From Salipiger pentaromativorans (GTDB lineage Bacteria > Pseudomonadota > Alphaproteobacteria > Rhodobacterales > Rhodobacteraceae), in the NCBI RefSeq assembly GCF_024721115.1, contig NZ_JAMDHK010000025.1:7501-51636 (forward strand): a stretch of DNA of 44,136 nt, written 5' to 3'. Below the pieces are notes generated by a model, which was not told where the DNA came from, did no database searches, and worked only from the letters and a program-made list of their open reading frames with translations. Positions 11,733 to 21,305 of the stretch are shown one piece after another; the stretch's first letter is position 1, and the number at the start of each line of letters is the position of its first letter. The translations under genes and the position numbers were made by a program.

Positions 11733-12616
11733 CCCCGGCGCCTCGCGGCAAGCAGCAGCCCCAGCCCGATCAGGATCATCGGGAGCGACAGGATCTGCCC
11801 CATGGTCAGCCCGTAGCCATTCACATGCCACACCAGCCCCAGCGGATTGCCCTCGGACACGAATTGCGCATCGGGCTGACGGACAAGCTCTACCAGCACC
11901 CGCGCAAACCCGTATCCCGCAAAGAACACGCCCGCCACCGTGCCCGGCCGTTTCAGCGCCCCCCCGACAAAGGCGAGCCAGATCAGCAGAGCGCCCAGAA
12001 GCAGCCCCTCGAGCCCCGCCTCATACAGTTGCGAGGGATGTCGCGCGCAAAGCGTTCCGAGCGCCTGGCCGCAATCCTGCGCCGCCTGTCCGGGAAAGAT
12101 CACGCCCCAGGGCAGATCGGTGGGCCGGCCCCACAGCTCCGCATTGACGAAATTCGCCAGCCGCCCGAGCAGCAGCCCCGGCGGCACCGCAAGCGCCATC
12201 ATGTCGGCGGTGGGCATCAGCGGCACGCGATTCTTCAGACAGAAGCCCAGCACCGACAGAATCACCCCGATCAGCCCACCGTGAAAGGACATGCCGCCGT
12301 GCCAGACCATCAGGATTTCAGCCGGGTGGCTCAGGTAATAGGCCGGCTGATAGAACAGCACGAACCCCAGCCGCCCGCCCAGGATGATCCCCAGAATCAC
12401 CCAGGTCATAAGCTGCTCGACCTGCGCCGCGCTCATCGGCGGGCTGTCGTCGCGCCAGAGGCGGACGCGCGTCACGGCCATCACCGCCAGCCGCCAGCCG
12501 ATCAGGATTCCGACGATATAGGCGAGCGCATACCAGCGCAGCGCGAACTCGAAGCTGCCGAGCGTGAGCGTGAAGATCTCGGGCGAGAACTGCGGGAAGG
12601 GAATGGCGGCTTTCAT
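11729..12616 (-). CDS. lgt: Prolipoprotein diacylglyceryl transferase
   Basis: 295 aa with about seven membrane segments in the inner membrane. It transfers diacylglycerol from phosphatidylglycerol to the lipobox cysteine of prolipoproteins, the first step of lipoprotein maturation. Seen are the Lgt signatures [12 protein letters not shown] (106-117) and [16 protein letters not shown] (151-166), and later [13 protein letters not shown] and [16 protein letters not shown]. The start at 12616 gives the usual N-terminus with P-x-F-SPE. It is the first gene of a three-gene minus-strand operon with ATGA overlaps and is divergent from ubiK across 96 bp, which must hold both promoters. Confidence 0.97.
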   Translation of the reverse strand: MKAAIPFPQFSPEIFTLTLGSFEFALRWYALAYIVGILIGWRLAVMAVTRVRLWRDDSPPMSAAQVEQLMTWVILGIILGGRLGFVLFYQPAYYLSHPAEILMVWHGGMSFHGGLIGVILSVLGFCLKNRVPLMPTADMMALAVPPGLLLGRLANFVNAELWGRPTDLPWGVIFPGQAAQDCGQALGTLCARHPSQLYEAGLEGLLLGALLIWLAFVGGALKRPGTVAGVFFAGYGFARVLVELVRQPDAQFVSEGNPLGLVWHVNGYGLTMGQILSLPMILIGLGLLLAARRRG

Positions 12617-12712
12617 GGCCGCATGAGTGACGTCGCTTTGCGCGGGAAGTCAACCTTGAGGCCCGCCGCGCATGGGCCCATATAGAAGACAAGCAACGTT
12701 CAGGAGTCTCCC

Positions 12713-12958
12713 ATGCAGACGCGCAACAAGGTATTCGACGACATCTCGCAACTGATGACCAACGCCATGGGCGTGGCGCAGGGCGCAAAGGAAGAGGCCG
12801 AGACCGCGATGAAGTCGATGATCGACCGCTGGCTCGCCGACCGCGACTTCGTCACCCGCGAGGAATTCGACGCGGTCCGCGCCATGGCACAGAAGGCCCG
12901 CGAGGAAAACGAGGCGCTGAAGGCGCGACTCGACGCGCTGGAAAAAGGCGCGGAATAA
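12713..12958 (+). CDS. ubiK: UbiK/BMFP family accessory factor
   Basis: 81 aa: MQTRNKVFDDISQLMTNAMG, then a helical region and a C-terminal coiled coil (VRAMAQKAREENEALKARLDALE). This is the pattern of the BMFP/YqiC family, whose E. coli member UbiK assists ubiquinone biosynthesis and binds membranes as a trimer. RFxDD-type conserved residues appear as TREEFDAVRAMA. An AGGAG ribosome-binding site precedes the ATG. It stands alone, divergent from lgt, and is followed by a 363-bp gap with repeats. Confidence 0.88.
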   Translation: MQTRNKVFDDISQLMTNAMGVAQGAKEEAETAMKSMIDRWLADRDFVTREEFDAVRAMAQKAREENEALKARLDALEKGAE

Positions 12959-12976
12959 ACCGGCGGCACGCGGGAG

Positions 12977-13002
12977 CGGTGGGCAGATTGCCCACCCTAC
13001 GG
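12977..13002 (-). repeat. Dispersed palindromic repeat, family 1, copy A
   Basis: On the minus strand it reads CCGTAGGGTGGGCA, ATC, TGCCCACCG: an 8-bp stem GGTGGGCA/TGCCCACC with a CGTAG tail. It is an exact reverse complement of copy B (13144-13169). Similar copies are at 32019, 37713, 37999 and 41848. Confidence 0.85.
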
Positions 13003-13143
13003 TCGCGGCGCTTGGAATAGCCGCACCATCGCCGGACGGCGGGGCGGCGATCAGAGGCGCCGAGCCTCTCGATCTATCCCGTCAAAACCGAATGACCTCG
13101 ACACGCGGCGTCGGCGTCCCCAAATCGCCGGGGCCTGGGGCAG

Positions 13144-13169
13144 CCGTAGGGTGGGCAATCTGCCCACCG
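13144..13169 (+). repeat. Dispersed palindromic repeat, family 1, copy B
   Basis: 26 bp identical to copy A in inverted orientation, 141 bp away. The stem is GGTGGGCA/TGCCCACC with loop ATC and the CCGTAG lead on the 5' side. Confidence 0.85.
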
Positions 13170-13197
13170 ACCCCGATCCCTCTCCCCCACAGCGCCC

Positions 13198-13226
13198 TTG
13201 CGTGACAGCCCCCCTGGCGCTATACG
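13198..13226 (+). promoter_or_regulatory. Candidate promoter of rplO
   Basis: TTGCGT (13198-13203), 17 nt, TATACG (13221-13226), about 95 bp before the rplO ATG. As rplO is no longer behind rpmD here, it needs its own promoter, and this is the best sigma70-like match in the gap. Confidence 0.5.
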
Positions 13227-13321
13227 CCCCCGGTGGCTTTGCGCCACCGATTCAAAACACCAAGAAACGCCGTGTTTGGCCCATTCGCTTCGGGGGCCAT
13301 ATCCGGCAATGGAGAAGCGAT

Positions 13322-13792
13322 ATGAAACTCAACGAACTGCGCGACAACGCGGGCGCCACCCGCTCGAAGAAACGCATCGGCCGTGGCCCGGGCTCGGGCA
13401 AGGGCAAGATGGGTGGCCGTGGTATCAAAGGTCAGAAATCCCGTTCGGGCGTGGCCATCGCCGGCTACGAAGGCGGCCAGATGCCGCTCTACCAGCGTCT
13501 GCCCAAGCGCGGCTTCAACAAGCCGAACCGCAAGAGCTATGCTGTTGTGAACCTCGGCCTGATCCAGAAATTCGTCGATGCGGGCAAGCTCGACGCCGGC
13601 TCGATCACCGAAGAGACCCTGGTCTCCTCGGGTCTCGTCCGCCGCAAGCTCGACGGCATCCGCGTGCTGGCCAAGGGCGAAGTGACCTCGGCCCTGACCA
13701 TCGAAACCACCGGCGCGTCGAAATCGGCCGTCGAGGCGGTCGAGAAAGCCGGTGGCGCACTGAAAGTCACGGCTGCGGCAGCAGCCGAATAA
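13322..13792 (+). CDS. rplO: 50S ribosomal protein L15
   Basis: 156 aa. [41 protein letters not shown] and [17 protein letters not shown] are signature L15 sequences; the C-terminus is Ala-rich (KVTAAAAAE). L15 binds 23S rRNA in the large subunit. The start at 13322 is the family start behind GGAG, although the frame is open to 13151. In most bacteria rplO directly follows rpmD; here its upstream neighbour is ubiK, and rpmD lies at 31093-31281 on the other strand. Confidence 0.97.
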   Translation: MKLNELRDNAGATRSKKRIGRGPGSGKGKMGGRGIKGQKSRSGVAIAGYEGGQMPLYQRLPKRGFNKPNRKSYAVVNLGLIQKFVDAGKLDAGSITEETLVSSGLVRRKLDGIRVLAKGEVTSALTIETTGASKSAVEAVEKAGGALKVTAAAAAE

Positions 13793-13846
13793 GCGGGTTG
13801 TGAGCGGCACGCCAGCCGCTTACATAAGGCCCCACGTTTTCCACGA

Positions 13847-13884
13847 ACGCCGCCGGAGCCGGAAAGCGCTTCCGGCGGCGTTTT
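13847..13884 (+). terminator. Terminator or attenuator between rplO and secY
   Basis: An 11-bp perfect stem (13847-13857 with 13871-13881, ACGCCGCCGGA type) with a 13-nt loop is followed by TTTT. It sits 20 bp before secY and probably reduces read-through from rplO into secY. Confidence 0.7.
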
Positions 13885-13903
13885 CGCCTCAGAGAGGACC
13901 CGC

Positions 13904-15264
<1,361 letters not shown>

Positions 15265-15268
<4 letters not shown>

Positions 15269-15909
15269 ACATCATTCTTCTTGGACCGCCCGGCGCGGGC
15301 AAAGGCACCCAGGCACGTATCCTTGTGGAAGAGCGGGGCATGACCCAGCTCTCCACCGGCGACATGCTGCGCGAAGCCAAGGACAGCGGCACGGAAATGG
15401 GCAAGAAGGTCGCCGAGGTCATGGCCCGCGGCGAGTTGGTCACCGACGAGATCGTCATCGGCCTGATCCGCGAAAAGCTCGAAGCCGACCCGAACCGCGG
15501 CTATATCTTCGACGGCTTCCCCCGCACGCTGAAGCAGGCCGACGCCCTGGGCGAACTGCTTGCCGAAGAGGGGCTGACGCTCGACAAGGTGGTGGAACTG
15601 CGGGTAAACGACGAGGCGCTGGTGGAACGCATCACCGCGCGCTCGACCTGCGGATCCTGCGGCGAGGTCTATAACGACATCACCAAGCCGATCCCGGCGG
15701 ATGGCAAATGCACCAACTGCGGCGGCACCGAGTTCAAGCGCCGCGCGGACGACAATGAGGAAAGCCTCAAGAAGCGTCTGATGGAATATTACAAGCAGAC
15801 CTCGCCGCTGATCGGCTATTACTACGCCAAGGGCAATCACTGCCGGGTCGATGGCCTGGGCGAGATCGCCGACGTCAAGGCCGCCATCGCCGGCAAGCTC
15901 GACGGCTGA
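15265..15909 (+). CDS. adk: Adenylate kinase
   Basis: 214 aa, long-lid type. It interconverts ATP + AMP and 2 ADP. The P-loop GPPGAGKGT is at 7-15, AMP-binding STGDMLR at 30-36 and [10 protein letters not shown] at 82-91. The lid carries four cysteines (129, 132, 149, 152: CGSC and CTNC) for a structural zinc. The ATG overlaps the secY stop as ATGA, so the two are translationally coupled. A strong terminator follows, which separates it from rpsM. Confidence 0.98.
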
Positions 15910-15939
15910 GACCGGCGAAGGCGCCATCTTGGAAGCAAA

Positions 15940-15970
15940 AGAGCGGGTCCCGCCGGGCCCGCTCTTTTTT
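15940..15970 (+). terminator. Rho-independent terminator after adk
   Basis: An 8-bp stem AGAGCGGG/CCCGCTCT (15940-15947 with 15958-15965), with an inner CCC/GGG extension across a bulged T, is followed by TTTTTT. It ends the secY-adk transcript before rpsM. Confidence 0.9.
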
Positions 15971-16001
15971 CTTTCCGCGACTGCACGGGCCCCCTCCGCG
16001 C

Positions 16002-16397
16002 TCAGTCCTGTCCCGAGGCCACGCGCCCGATCCGCTCGAAGGCCAGCAGGATGCCCCCTGCCCCCTCGGCAAAGCAGGTTGCCAGAAAGGCGCTGTCCTC
16101 CGGCGACAGGCTTGCATAGCCCATCGACCAACCCAGAAAGCCCCGTTCCGGCACCTGCCGGCGCATCCGCAGGACCACATCGGAATGCCGGGGATCACCG
16201 GAGATACGCGCGAATAGCGGCTCGACGATCTCCGCCGGCCCTTCGAGCACCTGGCAGAACCCTCCGATGTCACGCAGCAGATACCCCGTCACCCCCTGCA
16301 CGCGATTGTGCGAAAGCGCGTCTTGCAGAATCTCGAAATCCGAGGAATGTCCGCGCGGATGACGCGAAGCGCTTGTATATAGGAGCTGCGTGATCAT
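16002..16397 (-). CDS. BLUF-domain blue-light sensor (short, single domain)
   Basis: 131 aa, essentially one BLUF domain (sensor of blue light using FAD). All key positions are seen: Tyr7 in LLYTS, Asn31 in ALSHN, Gln49 in GFCQVLEGP, and Trp90/Met92 in FLGWSMGYA, plus GVTGYLL and RISGDPRHSDV. In the family, light shifts hydrogen bonding between Tyr, Gln and the flavin. There is no output domain, so it would signal by protein-protein contact, as in short BLUF proteins. The start at 16397 is chosen by homology (MITQLLYTS). No good ribosome-binding site is visible, and in-frame ATGs at 16451 and 16502 are possible. It lies antisense between adk and rpsM, inside what is normally one ribosomal operon. 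Confidence 0.88.
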   Translation of the reverse strand: MITQLLYTSASRHPRGHSSDFEILQDALSHNRVQGVTGYLLRDIGGFCQVLEGPAEIVEPLFARISGDPRHSDVVLRMRRQVPERGFLGWSMGYASLSPEDSAFLATCFAEGAGGILLAFERIGRVASGQD

Positions 16398-16507
16398 ACT
16401 GCGTCGGGACACCCGGTTCGGGAGGGCTGGGGCGTTCGGCGGTTGGGGCATGTTTGTCGCATGTGGGACGAAACGCCCGGGGAATGCAAGCTGTTCCGAC
16501 ATAGGGG

Positions 16508-16536
16508 TTGACGCTCTACGCGAATCCTCATACCCA
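16508..16536 (+). promoter_or_regulatory. Candidate promoter of rpsM-rpsK-rpoA-rplQ
   Basis: TTGACG (16508-16513), 17 nt, TACCCA (16531-16536). The -35 matches 5 of 6, the -10 poorly. It lies about 150 bp before rpsM and behind the adk terminator and the antisense BLUF gene, where a promoter for this ribosomal block is required. Confidence 0.4.
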
Positions 16537-16689
16537 CCCCCATCTCTAATCGAGAATCAGACATGCGGAGCGGGTCGCTCCCCCTCCGCAGATCACCTCA
16601 TCAGCGGACAGCCCGTGGTCTCCGACCTCGGGCTCATGTTGTGAAAAAAGGTTCTGGAGCTACGGAACCGCAACGAAAGGAACAGAGAC

Positions 16690-17058
16690 TTGGCACGTAT
16701 TGCCGGCGTCAACATCCCGACCAACAAACGGGTACCCATCGCCCTCACCTATATCACCGGTATCGGCCACACCTCGGCCAAAGCCATCTGTGAAGCCGTC
16801 AACATCGAGGCCTCGCGCCGCGTGAACGAGCTGTCCGATGCCGAAGTGCTCGCCATCCGTGAGCATATCGACGCGAACTACACCGTCGAAGGCGACCTGC
16901 GTCGTGAAACGCAGATGAACATCAAGCGCCTGATGGACCTCGGCTGCTACCGCGGCCTGCGTCACCGCCGCAACCTCCCCGTCCGCGGTCAGCGGACCCA
17001 CACCAACGCCCGTACCCGCAAGGGCCCGGCGAAGCCGATCGCCGGCAAGAAGAAGTAA
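16690..17058 (+). CDS. rpsM: 30S ribosomal protein S13
   Basis: 122 aa: (M)[33 protein letters not shown], then [20 protein letters not shown] and [18 protein letters not shown], all standard S13. It sits in the small-subunit head and contacts the P-site tRNA. The start codon is TTG at 16690: no in-frame ATG or GTG fits the universal N-terminus. AAAGGA lies about 10 nt upstream. It is first in the rpsM-rpsK-rpoA-rplQ block. No rpmJ gene is found between secY/adk and rpsM, unlike in enterobacteria. Confidence 0.97.
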   Translation: MARIAGVNIPTNKRVPIALTYITGIGHTSAKAICEAVNIEASRRVNELSDAEVLAIREHIDANYTVEGDLRRETQMNIKRLMDLGCYRGLRHRRNLPVRGQRTHTNARTRKGPAKPIAGKKK

Positions 17059-17073
17059 GGGAGGTCTACCGAT

Positions 17074-17466
17074 ATGGCACGTGATACCCGTCGCGGAGGC
17101 AAGAAGAAGGTCTCCAAGAACATCGCCGCCGGTGTGGCGCATGTGAACTCGTCCTTCAACAACACCAAGATCCTGATCTCGGACGTGCAAGGCAATGCGA
17201 TCTCCTGGTCGTCCGCCGGCACCATGGGCTTCAAGGGCTCGCGGAAATCGACCCCCTACGCCGCTCAGCTTGCCGCAGAAGACGCAGGCAAGAAGGCGCA
17301 GGAACACGGCGTGAAGACGCTGGAAGTCGAAGTCCAGGGCCCCGGCTCGGGCCGTGAATCGGCACTGCGCGCACTGGCCGCCGTCGGCTTCAACATCACG
17401 TCGATCCGCGACGTGACGCCGATCGCGCATAACGGCTGCCGCCCGCCGAAGCGCCGCCGCGTCTGA
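17074..17466 (+). CDS. rpsK: 30S ribosomal protein S11
   Basis: 130 aa: [59 protein letters not shown] and the invariant end [18 protein letters not shown]. It lies in the platform of the small subunit next to the mRNA exit path. A GGGAGG ribosome-binding site precedes the ATG, 15 bp after rpsM. Confidence 0.98.
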   Translation: MARDTRRGGKKKVSKNIAAGVAHVNSSFNNTKILISDVQGNAISWSSAGTMGFKGSRKSTPYAAQLAAEDAGKKAQEHGVKTLEVEVQGPGSGRESALRALAAVGFNITSIRDVTPIAHNGCRPPKRRRV

Positions 17467-17485
17467 CCGCATCATTATTCAAGGT

Positions 17486-17514
17486 GGGGCCCTGCCATTG
17501 AGCGGGGCCCTGCC
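17486..17514 (+). repeat. Pair of 11-bp direct repeats between rpsK and rpoA
   Basis: GGGGCCCTGCC occurs at 17486-17496 and 17504-17514, with 7 nt between. GGGCCC is self-complementary, so the two halves can also pair as a short hairpin. It may act as a transcript-processing or pause site; no T tract follows. Confidence 0.45.
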
Positions 17515-17581
17515 TTCGTCATTTTAACCTCGGGCGTCCGCGCCTTTTGGACATGGGGCACGGACAGGAATGGAGGGACGC

Positions 17582-18598
17582 ATGATCCACAAGAACTGGG
17601 CTGAACTGATCAAGCCGACCCAGCTGGAGGTTCGCCCCGGCGCCGACCCGACCCGCGTGGCCACCGTTGTGGCCGAACCGCTGGAACGTGGCTTTGGCCT
17701 GACGCTGGGCAACGCGCTGCGTCGCATCCTGCTGTCGAGCCTTCAGGGCGCGGCCATCACCAGCGTGCAGATCGACAACGTGCTGCACGAATTCTCCTCC
17801 GTCGCCGGTGTGCGTGAAGATGTGACCGATGTGGTGCTGAACCTCAAGGGTGTCGCGCTGCGCATGGAAGTCGAAGGCCCCAAGCGCCTGTCGATCAACG
17901 CCAAGGGCCCCGGCGTCGTCACCGCTGCCGACATCGCCGAGACCGCCGGCATCGAAGTGCTGAACAAGGACCATGTGATCTGCCACCTCGACGATGGCGC
18001 CGATCTCTACATGGAGCTGACCGTCAACACCGGCAAGGGCTATGTCTCGGCCGACAAGAACAAGCCGGAAGACGCGCCCATCGGCCTGATGCCGATCGAC
18101 GCGATCTATTCGCCGGTCAAGAAGGTCGCCTATGAGGTGCAGCCGACCCGCGAGGGCCAGGTGCTGGACTATGACAAGCTGACCATGAAGATCGAAACCG
18201 ACGGCTCGGTCACCCCCGAGGACGCGATTGCCTATGCGGCGCGCATCCTTCAGGACCAGCTGTCGATCTTCGTCAACTTCGAAGAGCCGGAAAGCGCCTC
18301 GCGTCAGGACGACGACGACGGTCTGGAATTCAACCCGCTGCTTCTCAAGAAAGTGGACGAGCTGGAACTCTCCGTGCGCTCGGCCAACTGCCTGAAGAAC
18401 GACAATATCGTCTATATCGGCGACCTGATCCAGAAGACCGAAGCCGAGATGCTCCGCACCCCGAACTTCGGCCGCAAGTCGCTGAACGAGATCAAGGAAG
18501 TGCTGTCCTCCATGGGTCTGCACCTCGGCATGGATGTCGAGGACTGGCCGCCGGACAACATCGAGGATCTGGCGAAGAAACTGGAAGACCAGTTCTGA
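17582..18598 (+). CDS. rpoA: DNA-directed RNA polymerase subunit alpha
   Basis: 338 aa, the usual alphaproteobacterial length. The N-terminal dimerisation domain ([21 protein letters not shown] region, about 43-62) is followed by the C-terminal DNA- and activator-binding domain ([20 protein letters not shown] and [21 protein letters not shown], about 265-315). [20 protein letters not shown] is the family N-terminus, so the ATG at 17582, preceded by GGAGGG, is preferred over the in-frame ATG at 17570. It is downstream of rpsK and upstream of rplQ, the usual order. Confidence 0.98.
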   Translation: MIHKNWAELIKPTQLEVRPGADPTRVATVVAEPLERGFGLTLGNALRRILLSSLQGAAITSVQIDNVLHEFSSVAGVREDVTDVVLNLKGVALRMEVEGPKRLSINAKGPGVVTAADIAETAGIEVLNKDHVICHLDDGADLYMELTVNTGKGYVSADKNKPEDAPIGLMPIDAIYSPVKKVAYEVQPTREGQVLDYDKLTMKIETDGSVTPEDAIAYAARILQDQLSIFVNFEEPESASRQDDDDGLEFNPLLLKKVDELELSVRSANCLKNDNIVYIGDLIQKTEAEMLRTPNFGRKSLNEIKEVLSSMGLHLGMDVEDWPPDNIEDLAKKLEDQF

Positions 18599-18729
18599 GC
18601 CGCTGGCGGGGCGCGGTGAGAGGGCGCCCCGTCGCCTACCCGGGCAGTCTGCCCCAAGGAGAGCCGGTGACACGCATCGCCGGCCGGACAAAGCAAAACC
18701 GCCCGTAGAGGGCATAAGGAGTAAGACAG

Positions 18730-19149
18730 ATGCGTCACGCAAAAGGCTACCGCCGCCTCAACCGCACCCACGAGCACCGCAAGGCGCTCTTCGCCAACAT
18801 GGCCGGCTCGCTGATCGAGCACGAGCAGATCAAGACCACGCTGCCCAAGGCCAAGGAACTCAAGCGCGTCATCGACAAGCTGATCACCCTCGGCAAGCGC
18901 GGCGATGTGCACGCCCGCCGTCAGGCCGCCGCCCAGCTCAAGGAAGACAAGGACGTCGCCAAGCTGTTCGAAGTGCTCGGCCCGCGCTATGCCGAGCGTT
19001 CGGGCGGCTATTGCCGCGTGCTGAAGGCCGGCTTCCGCTATGGCGATATGGCACCGATGGCGATCATCGAACTGGTCGACCGCGATGTCGATGCCAAAGG
19101 CGCCGCCGACAAGGCCCGCCTGGTTGCCGAAGAGGCGCTCGAAGACTGA
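18730..19149 (+). CDS. rplQ: 50S ribosomal protein L17
   Basis: 139 aa: [39 protein letters not shown] and [20 protein letters not shown] are standard L17. The tail ([14 protein letters not shown]) is the alphaproteobacterial type. It is last in the alpha operon, 131 bp after rpoA, and is followed by a strong terminator. Confidence 0.98.
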   Translation: MRHAKGYRRLNRTHEHRKALFANMAGSLIEHEQIKTTLPKAKELKRVIDKLITLGKRGDVHARRQAAAQLKEDKDVAKLFEVLGPRYAERSGGYCRVLKAGFRYGDMAPMAIIELVDRDVDAKGAADKARLVAEEALED

Positions 19150-19172
19150 GATCTTCGGGACATCTCATAGAG

Positions 19173-19206
19173 AAAGGCGCCGCAGAAACCCTCTGCGGCG
19201 CCTTTT
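19173..19206 (+). terminator. Rho-independent terminator after rplQ
   Basis: A perfect 14-bp stem (19173-19186 with 19192-19205, AAAGGCGCCGCAGA type) with a 5-nt loop; the stem runs into TTTTTT. It ends the rpsM-rplQ transcript. Confidence 0.95.
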
Positions 19207-19230
19207 TTCATGCCCTTGCGGGCGCATGCC

Positions 19231-19686
19231 TCAAACGGCCTCGAGCTCGTCCCGCACCAGCGCCTCGATCCTGTCGACCGGATGGTTGGTCAGGGTCTTG
19301 GGCAGCTCGGCCACGATCTTGTCGGCCACTTCTTTGTGCAGCGCCGCGCGCAGATCGCCCAGCACCTTGGGCGGGGCCACCAGCACCAGCCGCTCGAACG
19401 CCCCCTTATGCGCGGCCTCATAAAGCATCGCGGCCAGGTCCGTGGCGAAACGCTCCTTGGCCAGCTCGTGCCAGTCCGTATCTTCCATCGCAGAGCGCTG
19501 TCCGGATCCGCCATCGGCCCGGCGCCCCGGGCGGTTGGCCGCCTGCGCGCGATCCGGCGGGTTTTCCTGGGTCTTCTCGTCGAAAAACGCCAGATTCGGA
19601 TCCTCGGCGTCGGTCAGATTGCGCAGGAACAACGCCTTTTCGCTGTCGGTCACGACGACCCAGGTGCCTTGTGTCAGCTCTGTCAT
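19231..19686 (-). CDS. Host attachment family protein (PF10116-like, bacterial release-factor-like fold)
   Basis: 151 aa: TWVVVTDSEKALFLRNLTDAEDP at the N-terminus and FERLVLVAPPKVLGDLRAALHK with LPKTLTNHPVDRIEALV at the C-terminus follow the 'protein required for attachment to host cells' family. The family is related to the archaeo-eukaryotic release factor superfamily. The name comes from an Agrobacterium phenotype; the biochemical role is unknown. There is no signal peptide, so it is cytosolic. It is convergent with rplQ (81-bp gap with terminator) and divergent from the protease gene. Confidence 0.85.
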   Translation of the reverse strand: MTELTQGTWVVVTDSEKALFLRNLTDAEDPNLAFFDEKTQENPPDRAQAANRPGRRADGGSGQRSAMEDTDWHELAKERFATDLAAMLYEAAHKGAFERLVLVAPPKVLGDLRAALHKEVADKIVAELPKTLTNHPVDRIEALVRDELEAV

Positions 19687-19928
19687 CGCATTCCCCTTTC
19701 TCTCCGAGCCGCCCGCTGTTCCGGAGGATCGGTCCCGGGCCGCGCCAACGGAACCTGCCCTTGCAGGCCCCGGTATCGCGCCGCCCGACCTAAAATCTCG
19801 GCGACTCTGACATCATCTCCTCCGATCACGGAGTATACACCCGCAACGCTCCGGACGCGACGGGCGTTCCGCCGCGCCTTGAATCCGCCCCGCGCGGCAG
19901 GCATATCCGGAGAACAGGAGGAAAGATC

Positions 19929-21302
19929 ATGCTCCGTATCTGTCTTGTCGCCCTGACCCTTGCCGCGACACCGCTTGCCGCCCAGACCCGCGTGCCCGAC
20001 AGCCAGGCCGAGATCTCGCTCAGCTTCGCCCCGCTTGTGAAAGCGGCGACGCCGGCGGTGGTCAATATCTACGCCCGCCGCGTCGTCGAGGCGCGCAGCC
20101 CCTTCGCCGGAGACCCGCTCTTCGGTAATCTGTTCCGCGATTTCGGCGGGCGCCCGCGCGTGCAGAACTCGCTGGGCTCCGGCGTGATCCTCTCGGATGA
20201 CGGGATTGTCGTGTCGAATTACCATGTGGTCGGCCAGGCCACCGACATCCGCGTGGTGCTGAACAACGGCGCCGAATACGAGGCCCAGGTCCTGCTGGGC
20301 GACGAAGAGGCGGACCTTGCCATTCTCAAGCTGGACGGCGCTGCGGACATGCCGCATCTCGCCCTGCGCGACAGCGATACGGTCGAGGTGGGCGAGCTGG
20401 TGCTGGCCATCGGCAACCCGTTCGGCGTCGGGCAGACCGTCTCCTCGGGCATCGTCTCGGGGCTGGCGCGCTCGGGCACCGCGACGGGCAATGCGCGCGG
20501 CTATTTCATCCAGACCGATGCACCGATCAACCCCGGCAACTCCGGCGGCGCGCTGATCGATGTGAAGGGTCGGCTGATCGGGGTGAACACCTCGATCCTC
20601 ACCCGCTCGGGCGGATCGAACGGCATCGGCTTTGCCATCCCGTCAGCGCTGGTGTCGCAATTTGTGGAACAGGCCCGTGCCGGCAAGGCGGATTTCGAGC
20701 GGCCCTGGGCGGGGATGACCGGGCAGCCGGTCAATGCCGACATCTCCGAGAGCCTTGGCCTCGGGCTGCCCAATGGCGTGCTGATCGCCGATCTGCATCC
20801 CCAAAGCCCCTTCGCCCGGGCCGGGCTGGAGGTGGGCGATGTCGTGCTGGAAGTGGACGGCCAGCCGGTCAACACCCCGCCCGAGATGCTGTTCCGCATG
20901 TCGGTGCGCGGGCTCGGCCATAGGGCGCAGATCCGCTACCTGCATGACGGTACGCCGCGGCAGGCCGAGGTCGAGATGATCGCGCCGCCCGAAACCCCGC
21001 CGCGCGACGCGGTGATACTGGGCGAAACCGCCGTGCTGCCCGGGCTCGCGCTGGCACGCATCAACCCTGCGGTAAGCGCCGAGCTGGGCCTGCCCCTGCC
21101 CGGCGAGGGTATCGTCGTCACCGATCCCGGCCCCTATGGCGCCCGGATCGGCCTGCGCCCCGGCGACGTGCTGCGGGCGATCAACGGCCGCGACATCGCC
21201 GCGCCGGACGATGTCGGCCGGCTGCTCGAACGGGCCGCGCCGCGTGTGCAGATCGACGCGCAACGCGGCGCCGGACGTGTCTCCCTTCGGTTCCGGACCT
21301 GA
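19929..21302 (+). CDS. Periplasmic Do-like serine endoprotease (DegP/DegQ family)
   Basis: 457 aa. A signal peptide (MLRICLVALTLAATPLAAQT, cleavage near 19) directs it to the periplasm. The trypsin-like domain carries the triad His99 (SNYHVV), Asp129 (EADLAIL) and Ser205 (NPGNSGG). Two PDZ domains follow (about 250-340 and 365-457: LHPQSPFARAGLEVGDVVLEVDG and GPYGARIGLRPGDVLRAINGRD). It is a protein quality-control protease or chaperone. AGGAGG precedes the ATG. The rarA gene starts 3 bp after its stop, so the two are probably co-transcribed. TATACA at about 19831 in the 242-bp upstream gap could be a -10 but lacks a good -35. Confidence 0.95.
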   Translation: MLRICLVALTLAATPLAAQTRVPDSQAEISLSFAPLVKAATPAVVNIYARRVVEARSPFAGDPLFGNLFRDFGGRPRVQNSLGSGVILSDDGIVVSNYHVVGQATDIRVVLNNGAEYEAQVLLGDEEADLAILKLDGAADMPHLALRDSDTVEVGELVLAIGNPFGVGQTVSSGIVSGLARSGTATGNARGYFIQTDAPINPGNSGGALIDVKGRLIGVNTSILTRSGGSNGIGFAIPSALVSQFVEQARAGKADFERPWAGMTGQPVNADISESLGLGLPNGVLIADLHPQSPFARAGLEVGDVVLEVDGQPVNTPPEMLFRMSVRGLGHRAQIRYLHDGTPRQAEVEMIAPPETPPRDAVILGETAVLPGLALARINPAVSAELGLPLPGEGIVVTDPGPYGARIGLRPGDVLRAINGRDIAAPDDVGRLLERAAPRVQIDAQRGAGRVSLRFRT

Positions 21303-21305
21303 ACC

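Larger units (their letters stand above)
12959..13321. other. Gene-free gap at the left edge of the rearranged ribosomal segment
   Basis: 363 bp with no credible gene. It holds two exact inverted copies of a 26-bp palindromic repeat (12977-13002 and 13144-13169), a candidate promoter (13198-13226) and a 7-bp-stem hairpin CGGTGGC/GCCACCG (13231-13249) that would lie at the very start of the rplO transcript. The part between the repeats (13003-13143) shows nothing recognisable. The ribosomal gene expected before rplO (rpmD) is absent here. Confidence 0.7.

Noticed and set aside
16390-16644. Plus-strand frame upstream of rpsM as a small gene
   Set aside because: It overlaps the candidate rpsM promoter and the BLUF upstream region; the translation is low in hydrophobic core residues and unlike any family.
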